Position numbers and translations under genes: made by a program. 64,000 nucleotides of DNA from Anabaena sp. UHCC 0187. Lineage in GTDB: Bacteria > Cyanobacteriota > Cyanobacteriia > Cyanobacteriales > Nostocaceae. Positions 40,167-47,504 of this stretch are shown piece by piece. Location: NCBI RefSeq assembly GCF_009712035.1, contig NZ_VILB01000011.1:395100-459099 (forward strand). Reading direction: 5' to 3'. The stretch's first letter is position 1. Every line of letters starts with the position of its first letter. The notes under the pieces were generated by a model. It was given only the letters and a program-made list of their open reading frames with translations, was not told where the DNA came from and did not search any database.

Positions 40167-40535
40167 ATGCTAGTATTTCGTGATACAGAGACTAAAGGTA
40201 GAGGTATATTTGCCCAGCAAGATTTTGCTAAAGGAGATTTAATTGAAAGATCTGCTGTGATTGTAATTCCTAAACAGCAAGTTAAGTTAATTACTAAAAC
40301 GGTGTTATTAAATTATTATTTTGGTTGGCACGGGGAAAGCGGGGCAATAGGTTTAGGTTTTGCCTCTCTTTTTAATCATTCTTATCATCCCAATGCGGTC
40401 TATATTAAGAATTTTGCTAAAAATGTAATTGATATTGTTGCTCATCAATATATTCGAGAAGGTCAGGAAATTACTATTAATTATAATGGGCAAGTTGATG
40501 ATATTTCCCCTGTGTGGTTTGATGTGGAGGAATAA
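40167..40535 (+). CDS. SET-domain protein (putative lysine methyltransferase)
   Basis: 122 residues that are essentially a minimal SET domain. TETKGRGIFAQQDFAKGDLI is the N-terminal SET motif, LGFASLFNHSYHPNAVY contains the NHS motif, and GQEITINYNG is the C-terminal catalytic motif with Tyr. SET methyltransferases use S-adenosylmethionine to methylate lysine; the bacterial substrate is unknown. The protein ends soon after the SET domain and lacks the cysteine-rich post-SET region. Confidence 0.88.
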   Translation: MLVFRDTETKGRGIFAQQDFAKGDLIERSAVIVIPKQQVKLITKTVLLNYYFGWHGESGAIGLGFASLFNHSYHPNAVYIKNFAKNVIDIVAHQYIREGQEITINYNGQVDDISPVWFDVEE

Positions 40536-41009
40536 GGCTCACGCAGAGGCGCAGAGACGCAAAGAGAGGAAGAAATGAATTCACTCTTATCATCACTTTC
40601 AAGAATTTCTTTGAGCTTTTCTTCTGTCATGCCTTTTGCTTCAGCATTTTTGCCAACCTGATCACAAAATTCCTGAAACTCATTTTTTAGTAATTTAGTC
40701 AATCTTTGATACTCCAAGAGAGTCGCTAAACATTAGTTAAATTTTAACACGGAATCACCCCTAGACCCCATACTCTTGATTTCTTTCTGTATCACTGATA
40801 CAATCAACGCTTAGAGAAGTTAGAATTTTATATAAAAGTTACTTGTACCGTTGGAGAACTCTTAGATTATATTCACAATAGAATCTCTGACTAAACCCAA
40901 CATTTACCCGTTGTGCGTTGGGTTTCGTGCCTCAACCCAACCTACAATTACTCATTATTATTTATAATATAATCGCTATCAGACAACTATCGTAAAAAAG
41001 GATACCGCC
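40536..41009. other. 474-bp region with repeat fragments and a possible antitoxin remnant
   Basis: 40541-40575 is a GCAGAGGCGCAGAGACGC-type repeat seen again near 54130. On the minus strand 40575-40717 could encode a small antitoxin-like peptide (separate entry). Around 40900-40960 a CCCAAC/GTTGGG-rich palindromic segment occurs. The promoter for the small-protein/HNH pair should be near 40960-41000. Confidence 0.5.
40575..40717 (-). pseudogene. possible truncated antitoxin-like small ORF
   Basis: Read from a TTG at 40717 the frame gives MEYQRLTKLLKNEFQEFCDQ, then VGKNAEAKGMTEEKLKEILE and SDDKSEF. The AKGMTEEKLKEIL pattern resembles the C-terminal helix of many small cyanobacterial antitoxins. 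The natural stop is missing: the frame runs on through the repeat and into the antisense of the SET gene. No adjacent toxin is seen. Weak call. Confidence 0.3.
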
Positions 41010-41270
41010 ATGAATACATCTGTAAAAACAATCAAAGTCTATGACGAAATTGTAGATTTCATTGCTGCTGGTACTACTCCCGAAAGTGTGATTAACTTCC
41101 ACCTTTCCGAAACAGCACAAAACCGTTTAGAGGATTTAATTGATAGTGCTAAAAATAATGAACTAACAAAAGAAGAAAAGGAAGAATTAGAGTATTTTTT
41201 GACTCTGGAACACATTATTAGATTAGCTAAAGCTAAGGCTCATAAATATATTAACACTAAGGGTAAATAA
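41010..41270 (+). CDS. small protein encoded upstream of an HNH nuclease
   Basis: 86 residues, charged and helical (MNTSVKTIKVYDEIVDFIAA). The segment PESVINFHLSETAQNRLEDL and the acidic KEEKEELEYFLTLEH recall small proteins that accompany HNH nucleases in cyanobacterial genomes. The HNH gene starts one base after its stop codon, indicating translational coupling. A regulatory or antitoxin role is possible but only inferred from the arrangement. AAGGA lies at a normal distance before the ATG. Confidence 0.72.
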   Translation: MNTSVKTIKVYDEIVDFIAAGTTPESVINFHLSETAQNRLEDLIDSAKNNELTKEEKEELEYFLTLEHIIRLAKAKAHKYINTKGK

Positions 41271-41271
41271 G

Positions 41272-41796
41272 ATGTCTCGTACTTACATTAATTTAGAAAT
41301 AAGGCGTTTAGTTGTGGAACGTGCTGGTAATATCTGTGAATATTGTCTAATTTCAGAAGAAGATACTACATCTTGTCAAGTTGATCATATCATTAGTGTG
41401 AAACATGGTGGAGCAAGTACGGATGATAATCTCTGTTATGCTTGTGTTTTCTGTAATTTGCAAAAAGGTACAGATTTAGGTTCAATTAATTGGCGAAATG
41501 GTGAGTTAGTGAGATTTTTTAACCCTCGTAGAGACTTTTGGGGTGATCATTTTCAACTTAATGAAGCTATCATTCAACCATTAACAGATATTGGTGAAGT
41601 AACATCCCGTATTCTCGATTTTAACAAAAATGAACGGATTATAGAAAGACAATTATTAATAGGAGACTTCCAATTAAAAAAATATCCCAAAATTTCTTGT
41701 GGTGCGGGCATCTTGCCCGCTAACAATACAAGGACGGGCAAGATGCCCATCCCACAAAATTGGATCATCTTTTTTGTGGAGTTCTCTAGAAGTTGA
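41272..41796 (+). CDS. HNH endonuclease with repeat-derived C-terminal end
   Basis: 174 residues. The HNH core is complete: CEYCLISEEDTTSCQVDHII with CxxC, then the DH metal ligands, GGASTDDNLCYACVFCNLQK with the Asn and a second CxxC, and a trailing Lys-rich helix. Orphan HNH proteins of this type are common in cyanobacteria and of unknown target. The last 34 or so residues (from SCGAGILPANN) are encoded by a palindromic repeat at 41695-41759 that has replaced the native stop; the nuclease core is unaffected. Confidence 0.82.
   Translation: MSRTYINLEIRRLVVERAGNICEYCLISEEDTTSCQVDHIISVKHGGASTDDNLCYACVFCNLQKGTDLGSINWRNGELVRFFNPRRDFWGDHFQLNEAIIQPLTDIGEVTSRILDFNKNERIIERQLLIGDFQLKKYPKISCGAGILPANNTRTGKMPIPQNWIIFFVEFSRS
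41695..41759. repeat. palindromic repeat with GGGCATCTTGCCCG hairpins
   Basis: Left arm TCTTGTGGTGCGGGCATCTT then GCCCGC; right arm GGACGGGCAAGATGCCCATC then CCACAAAA. Each arm contains its own GGGCATCTTGCCC-type hairpin, and the two arms are imperfect reverse complements around CTAACAATACAA. The architecture is that of a small non-autonomous interspersed repeat, inserted in the 3' end of the HNH gene. Confidence 0.8.
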
Positions 41797-41967
41797 TAAG
41801 TATCCACCAACAGCAGCAAAAGAAAAAATGATTAAGTAGTAAAGCATCTGGCATTTCCCGAAGTTGAGCAATAGTTTTATCTTGGATATTCATACCAATG
41901 TTAAATTTGGATTTTTTGTGTATTTGTTTTGATTATAACTGATTATTTGTGCCTGTATATATTGCTT

Positions 41968-43380
41968 TTAGAGGTTACAATTTGCCAGTCTTGATGCCAA
42001 AGAAGAAAGACCACTCTTCCCCGTCGTTCCCCGCAGTGCTGACGGGAGGTGTCCTGGTGGTGCGGTTATATCAAAATTAGTATGATACTCACTTAACCAA
42101 TCTCCTCCCATTCCTAATAACTTCTTTTTTTTCCATCCTATTTTTTCCCCAAACTTATCCCAAAGTTCTGCGTTGTATTCAAGCGTTCCTCCACAACTCT
42201 GATAAATTTTTTTCTGCACAGAAAACCCAAATTTACCATTACTGTAATGTACCCACAATTTGTCAATAGTGCGGAGGTCTTCACAGGGAAAATTATTAAT
42301 ACTGTTAGCATCTAACCAATTTTCTTTTTCCCGTTTTACAACCGCTAACATTAACCGTCGTGTTTCTTCATCTGCTTCTTTCCATTTGCCTTGTGCGAGT
42401 AAGTCACGCAGTTTTTGATAGTCTATACCACAGGATGATTTGAATTGTGTATCTTGCTGAATAGTTTGCAGTACGGTGATATTTTCCTGGGGTTTTTGTT
42501 GAACAGTAACAGGAGTATAATTAATAGGTGATGGTATAGGAATATTCACAACAGGTTTAACTAACAAACCCAATATTTGTCGGAATTCTCTGACTGTTTG
42601 CGGACGGTTTGCTGCTTCTAATTCCATACCTTTGAGAATGGCAGCATTGATGCGATCGCTAATATTTGGGTTAAACTGTTGGGGTGGTGGTAAAACTATT
42701 CCCGTTTTTCTAAACTCTGCGGGTAAAGGTTCATTATTAGTCAGCAAATTATACAAAGTTGCCGCTAAAGCATAAACATCTGTGTAGTCACCAAATTTAC
42801 CATATCTCTCATATTGTTCTATGGGTGCATAACCTTTACTTCTGGCATTAGTCATGTTTACCTCTGCACCTAAAGTATATTCTCTAGCTAAACCAAAATC
42901 AATTAAAACCGCTTCTTTGGTATTTTGCCGTAAAATTATATTATTGGGTTTGACATCTCGATGTAAAAATCCCAGTGCGTGAATATGTTCTAAAGCTTGT
43001 CCTATTTGGTCAATATAATGTAAAGCTTCAGTTTCGGATAATCCTTCATGATTATGATTATATAAGGCCAAATTGTCCCCATCAATAAATTCCATCACCA
43101 TTCCCGACATTCCATTTATCTCGATAAATTCATAAACTTCGACAATGTGACGGTGAGGATTGCATTTGGCTAACCGCATTCCTTCATTATAAAATTTTCT
43201 CTCTTCTGTCCGAAATTCTTCTGGACTGATTTGTGTGGGGTTTAAAGTTTTGATAACAACTATTTTTCCTTTTTTCTGATCTTTGGCACTATAAGCGATA
43301 CCAAAACCACCACGACCAAGATATTGTTGAATAATATATCTACCGTTGTTAATAGATGTCCCTGGTGTGTAAATGCTCAT
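41968..43380 (-). CDS. Ser/Thr protein kinase with C-terminal GUN4 domain
   Basis: 470 residues. Kinase domain 1-270: glycine loop GRGGFGIAYSA (22-32), Lys44 in VVIKTL, catalytic HRDVKPNN (140-147), DFGLARE (161-167). A linker (275-325) is followed by a GUN4 domain (325-470: YQKLRDLLAQGKWKEADEET, WLDANSINNFPCEDLRTIDK, ending SSLASRLANCNL). GUN4 binds porphyrins and activates Mg-chelatase, so the protein could couple a tetrapyrrole signal to phosphorylation; that is inference. Such kinase-GUN4 fusions are known in Nostocales. Confidence 0.92.
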   Translation of the reverse strand: MSIYTPGTSINNGRYIIQQYLGRGGFGIAYSAKDQKKGKIVVIKTLNPTQISPEEFRTEERKFYNEGMRLAKCNPHRHIVEVYEFIEINGMSGMVMEFIDGDNLALYNHNHEGLSETEALHYIDQIGQALEHIHALGFLHRDVKPNNIILRQNTKEAVLIDFGLAREYTLGAEVNMTNARSKGYAPIEQYERYGKFGDYTDVYALAATLYNLLTNNEPLPAEFRKTGIVLPPPQQFNPNISDRINAAILKGMELEAANRPQTVREFRQILGLLVKPVVNIPIPSPINYTPVTVQQKPQENITVLQTIQQDTQFKSSCGIDYQKLRDLLAQGKWKEADEETRRLMLAVVKREKENWLDANSINNFPCEDLRTIDKLWVHYSNGKFGFSVQKKIYQSCGGTLEYNAELWDKFGEKIGWKKKKLLGMGGDWLSEYHTNFDITAPPGHLPSALRGTTGKSGLSSLASRLANCNL

Positions 43381-43509
43381 ACTTTTATAAAATATATTAT
43401 GTATGTATTTTATACCATATCTGAATTGTTGTCTGCATCACTTTTTTTGCATCTATTATTTTTCTGGGTGAGTATTTCCCACCCAGTCCTTTAAATGATG
43501 GTAATTGAA

Positions 43510-43716
43510 TTAACGATGCCGTCTATTATAACGACATCTGTAATACTTGCCTCGATAATATCTATAACTATTTCTGCCGTTACAAGTTCGATAACGTCTG
43601 GCATGGGTAGTTGTCTGACGACGATTATAAGTTGCAGAATCAGCATTTTCTGCAATACCCAAGACGGACATAGACGCTATCAAAGTAGCGAGAACAAAAG
43701 ATGCAATACGTTTCAT
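43510..43716 (-). CDS. small secreted basic protein, hypothetical
   Basis: 68 residues with a good signal peptide (MKRIASFVLATLIASMSVLG, then IAENADSA with likely cleavage before TYN) and a mature part of about 40 residues rich in Arg and Tyr (RYYRGKYYRCRYNRRHR). No Shine-Dalgarno sequence is seen. The strong signal peptide argues that it is a gene; the function is unknown. Antisense frames over the same span are less credible. Confidence 0.55.
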   Translation of the reverse strand: MKRIASFVLATLIASMSVLGIAENADSATYNRRQTTTHARRYRTCNGRNSYRYYRGKYYRCRYNRRHR

Positions 43717-43943
43717 GAGTATGATTTGAGGAGTTAGTAATTATTTCTACAAACGCATAAAGTCGATGAAGCGGAGATTCCAAAAAGCTTTAAATAGATG
43801 TTATCATTAAAGGCTATAAAATTCTTTTTAATCATCAATACCTTATTAAAACTTATAAATTAAATTTTTGCAGCGGGTTTTCTTAACTCAATATGCAACT
43901 ATCAATTGTCAATTATTTGGTGGGCAATGCCCACCATCCAAAT

Positions 43944-44366
43944 CTATAAACTTACACCATGTTTTTTGGCAATTTCTACAAGTTGCTCATATTGATGTTG
44001 TGATGCTTTAGCTAAAATTGCATCTGCTTCTTCTGGATTACTACCATCTTTAGGAATTAAATATTTAACATAAAGAGAAACAAAATCAACCACAGCAGCC
44101 AAACCTGTTAATTCGTGTTTATCAGCTTGATTTCCAGCAATTACAGCCACTAAACCCGCTCTAATTGGGTCTGGTCTTACTTTCATGAATTGATCAACTA
44201 ATTGCTTAGAATAATCTGCCGTTGATAAATTCTTTAACTTAGTTTGATCAGGTTTAAATTCTAATCCTGCGGCTGTTGATTGCTCCAACATACACCATTC
44301 TATAAATTCTTGCAGTGCAGCTTCAGGAAGCTGAGAAAGATATTGATGTAGTTCTAAATTAGACAC
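43944..44366 (-). CDS. conserved hypothetical protein downstream of hupL
   Basis: 140 residues, soluble and mostly helical (MSNLELHQYLSQLPEAALQE). Segments LKNLSTADYSKQLVDQFMKV and ADAILAKASQHQYEQLVEIA suggest two helical hairpins. It lies 218 bp beyond the hupL stop, past a palindromic terminator-like repeat, so it may not belong to the hup transcript. No function assigned. Confidence 0.65.
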   Translation of the reverse strand: MSNLELHQYLSQLPEAALQEFIEWCMLEQSTAAGLEFKPDQTKLKNLSTADYSKQLVDQFMKVRPDPIRAGLVAVIAGNQADKHELTGLAAVVDFVSLYVKYLIPKDGSNPEEADAILAKASQHQYEQLVEIAKKHGVSL

Positions 44367-44539
44367 AATTAGTTACCAATTTTAGTAAATTTGTCATTGA
44401 TAATTGATAATTCATAATATAATATTTAGGAATTACCAATTACTCATTAAAATCCAGACTAACCCACTGATTTGGGAACTTTTGTACTGCAAACAACAAT
44501 TATATAGAACCCTGACTTATCGAAAAATAGAGAAAAATA

Positions 44540-44570
44540 GATCCCCGACTTCTCCAAGAAATCGGGGATC
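44540..44570 (-). terminator. hairpin downstream of hupL
   Basis: GATCCCCGACTTCT (44540-44553) pairs with AGAAATCGGGGATC (44557-44570) with one mismatch and a three-base loop, starting 15 bp after the hupL stop. It is the same palindrome family as at 39391. It probably ends the hupSL transcript. Confidence 0.65.
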
Positions 44571-44584
44571 TTAAGTAACATAAA

Positions 44585-45673
44585 TTAAGCTGTTCTAAAA
44601 CGAGCCAATTCTTCGCCTGTTTTCGCGTCGTGGGCGTGAACAGTACACACCAAACATGAATCAAAAGAACGGGCTACATGACCCACTTCTACGGGGTCTT
44701 TAGGGTCTGCAATAGGCGTTCCAATTAATGCTTTTTCAATAGGTCCTAGTTGTCCTTCACCGTCACGGGGTCCAATATTCCAAGTACCGGGGGCGATAAC
44801 TTGATAGTTCTTAATTTTGCCTTGTTCGATTTCTACCCAGTGACATAATGCACCTCTAGCGGCTTCCGTTGCACCCCAACCTTTACCATCTTTTTCTTCT
44901 GGTTTAATATACCAAGGATCGTTTAATTTGAACTCTCTTAAACAACGTTCAGCTTGACGATATAGTTTAACTATTTCGTGGACTCTTCCTAATTGGCGAA
45001 GATGAACACTTGCACCACCCATTTTCTTGAATGTGTCGAGAATAAATGGGTCATGATGTTGCCAAGATTCGCCATGATTTCCCCCTGCAACTAATTGACG
45101 GGCTAGGGGTCCGGCTTCTAATCTTCCTAAGTCTTGGTGGAGGACTGCACTTGACCAAGAATACGCGCCATTAAAGTCTTTTTGGTTGTTGTTGATTGGG
45201 TTAGTTGTGCGATCGCTTGGATGCCAATCTTGAGTACCTTCATCATACCAAGAATGAGTTAAATTCTCACGGGTAAAAGCTGGATTCATTAAGCTATGAG
45301 TATCAGTGAAGCTATCATAAACACCGCTTTTCATAATTACAGCAGCGTTACGTCCTTCAATGGTGGGATGATTATATTTATCCTCATGGGGAATATAACC
45401 CCAAGTCACATATTTACCCACACCTGCACCATATCGATCTAAACCGATATCTAACCCCATGCGCCAATATAAACCCAAGTCTGATTCTCGATGTTTAACA
45501 TCTTCATTTAACCACTTTTGAAAGTCTTCATAGGATTGAATTTCTTCATATCTTTCTAAAGAACAACCTAACCAAACTGGTTCTAACCAATTAGTGCGGA
45601 AATATTCCAAAATTGCCCAGGCGCGGGTAATGTCAGTCAAAGTGGGGGCGCACATCACACCACCAGGCACCAT
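44585..45673 (-). CDS. hupL: uptake hydrogenase large subunit HupL, C-terminal segment (separated by an excisable element)
   Basis: 362 codons that continue HupL after the insertion: MVPGGVMCAPTLTDITRAWA, with HSSY encoded just upstream inside the direct repeat. The C-terminal NiFe ligand motif DSCLVCTVH is intact, followed by a 16-residue tail (AHDAKTGEELARFRTA) that HupW would remove after His. It is not an independent gene: the ATG at 45673 is the Met of the SSYMV motif. Precise excision of 45669-50766 joins it in frame to the N-terminal segment, giving 531 residues. HupL oxidises H2 made by nitrogenase in heterocysts. Confidence 0.96.
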   Translation of the reverse strand: MVPGGVMCAPTLTDITRAWAILEYFRTNWLEPVWLGCSLERYEEIQSYEDFQKWLNEDVKHRESDLGLYWRMGLDIGLDRYGAGVGKYVTWGYIPHEDKYNHPTIEGRNAAVIMKSGVYDSFTDTHSLMNPAFTRENLTHSWYDEGTQDWHPSDRTTNPINNNQKDFNGAYSWSSAVLHQDLGRLEAGPLARQLVAGGNHGESWQHHDPFILDTFKKMGGASVHLRQLGRVHEIVKLYRQAERCLREFKLNDPWYIKPEEKDGKGWGATEAARGALCHWVEIEQGKIKNYQVIAPGTWNIGPRDGEGQLGPIEKALIGTPIADPKDPVEVGHVARSFDSCLVCTVHAHDAKTGEELARFRTA

Positions 45674-45685
45674 ATAACTGCTATG
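45669..45685. repeat. hupL element direct repeat, left copy (attachment site)
   Basis: ACCATATAACTGCTATG. It is identical to the right copy at 50767-50783 except A instead of G at position 15. The minus strand reads CATAGCAGTTATATGG, 15 of 16 bases matching the XisC target CACAGCAGTTATATGG described for Anabaena PCC 7120. Encodes HSSYM of HupL. Confidence 0.93.
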
Positions 45686-45800
45686 ACAACAGGTGATATG
45701 CTGTAAATGTTCCTGAGTAACTTATTTTTAAGGTAATTTTGCTCGGTAGTAACATTTTATTTTCACCATTTCAGTTTATAAATAAGGGAATATTTAGGGA

Positions 45801-47297
45801 ATGAGCGGACAAAATCAGGGTAATTGCGAGGAGAAATATTCCACATCTACACAGGAATATGCAAATGCAGACTCAAGGGACTGGTTCGCCGATATGTTTG
45901 CAGATTTCGAGCCGCAGAACACCACAGACGGTAGCTATAGGGGAACAATGGCGAAAATAAAGGCAACGGAATTACAGTATCAAGCAGTTTTTGAACAGAA
46001 GTTAATCGAAGCTAATACTAATTTAAAAAGGGAGAGAATAAGAGTTAGTATTAAACAAACTGGCAATTCTCTCCAATTACGAGCTACCTTACCTTTAAAA
46101 CCAGGAGATTACAGTTCAGGTAAGACAAAAAAACAGTATGATTTATCTCTCGGAATACCCGCAAATTTAGAGGGACTAAAAACTGCAATTGAAGAAAGTT
46201 ATGAGTTGGGTAAATTAATTGCTCGTCATACTTTCGATTGGAATGAAAAGTATTTAGGAATTAAATCGAGAGAGAAGCAAGAGAGCAAAACAATTGGGGA
46301 ATTATTAGATACATTTGATGAAAAATATTATCAAACTCGTCAGAAAACTATCACCAGTCAAAATACTTTTGCTAACTATATATCTGTAATCAAAAGAAAC
46401 TTGATTCTCACCCATTTAGCCACAAAAGAAAATTTTGAGGAAGTTATTAATTCATTTCAGGGAAATAAAAAAAATGAATTGATTGCGGTAAGTTCTGTTT
46501 TGATTAAAACCTTTAATTTAGGATTTCAACTCGATGTCAAACGAGATCATGTCACTCCTGCTTATCGAGAAATTCCTGAAGATGAAAAAATAATATCTGC
46601 TTTTGACCTCTTTGAAAAGTTCGCCCTCAACCGCAAAAATACAAACATTAGTGATGAAATAGACACTTGGGAAATGTGGCGTTGGGTATATGGAATGTTG
46701 GCGACTTATGGGTTAAGACCAAGGGAATTATTTGTCCAACCAGATATTAATTGGTGGATGTCTCCCCAAAATATAGATCATACTTGGAAAGTGAATAAAA
46801 ATACTAAAACTGGATATAGAGAAGTTATTCCTTTTGTACCTGAATGGATAGAATTATTTGATTTATATAATCCCAAACCATTAAAGATTTTAGAAATAAA
46901 GGTGGCAAAAATTGCATCTGTACAAAATATTAATTGGATGCGGAGAGATATATCCAGATGGTTTAGAAAGGTGGGAATTGAGTTTCAACCTTATGATTTA
47001 CGGCATGGTTGCGCGATTCGAGCGCATCTTCAGGGAATACCGATTAAAGCCGCAGCAGATAATTTAGGTCATACTGTTGATGAACATACAAAAACCTATC
47101 AAAGATGGTTTGGGATTGAAAATCGGAAAAAAGCCTTTGGTGAGGTAATTAGTCAAAGGTCATTAATTGAGTTGCAGAAGAATGAAATATTAGCGCTACG
47201 GATGGAGAATGAAAGGTTAAGGTTGGAGGTGGAAAAGTGGAAATTTTTGGAAAGAAAAAATGTAGAGGACTGCGAACAGGTTTATCACTACGGTTAA
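45801..47297 (+). CDS. xisC: XisC-like site-specific tyrosine recombinase
   Basis: Excises the hupL element. 498 residues, the length expected for XisC/XisA. The catalytic region holds Arg306 in GLRPRE, then QPYDLRHGCAIRAH with Arg401, where the usual box II HxxR reads Tyr398-x-x-Arg401; then LGHT with His424 and the nucleophile Tyr433 in TKTYQRWFG. The Tyr substitution is, to my knowledge, a mark of the XisA/XisC group. The C-terminal tail is a predicted coiled coil (LIELQKNEILALRMENERLR). XisC rather than XisA is inferred from its location in hupL. Confidence 0.92.
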   Translation: MSGQNQGNCEEKYSTSTQEYANADSRDWFADMFADFEPQNTTDGSYRGTMAKIKATELQYQAVFEQKLIEANTNLKRERIRVSIKQTGNSLQLRATLPLKPGDYSSGKTKKQYDLSLGIPANLEGLKTAIEESYELGKLIARHTFDWNEKYLGIKSREKQESKTIGELLDTFDEKYYQTRQKTITSQNTFANYISVIKRNLILTHLATKENFEEVINSFQGNKKNELIAVSSVLIKTFNLGFQLDVKRDHVTPAYREIPEDEKIISAFDLFEKFALNRKNTNISDEIDTWEMWRWVYGMLATYGLRPRELFVQPDINWWMSPQNIDHTWKVNKNTKTGYREVIPFVPEWIELFDLYNPKPLKILEIKVAKIASVQNINWMRRDISRWFRKVGIEFQPYDLRHGCAIRAHLQGIPIKAAADNLGHTVDEHTKTYQRWFGIENRKKAFGEVISQRSLIELQKNEILALRMENERLRLEVEKWKFLERKNVEDCEQVYHYG

Positions 47298-47504
47298 GAA
47301 CATCTTGAAAATTCTGTCTAATGTCCTAATTAGAATGTTATGAGGAAAATTTCTGGACAGCGATAAATATACTGAATCATTCCGTCTATTACCCAGAAAA
47401 GGATGATAGCCAGAAAATTTATTGCTATCCACCCAAATTTAGGTATTTATCTGGAAATTTTCTGTATAATAGCTGTATATTAGCGATATTCCGAAAGGTG
47501 CCTC

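Noticed and set aside
43495..43737. 80-residue plus-strand frame opposite the small secreted protein
   Set aside because: Ile/Thr/Ser-rich antisense translation of an Arg/Tyr-rich gene; the minus strand has a proper signal peptide.
44585..45673. A stand-alone gene starting at the ATG at 45673
   Set aside because: The ATG is an internal Met of HupL inside the recombination repeat; the segment is the 3' part of the split hupL.
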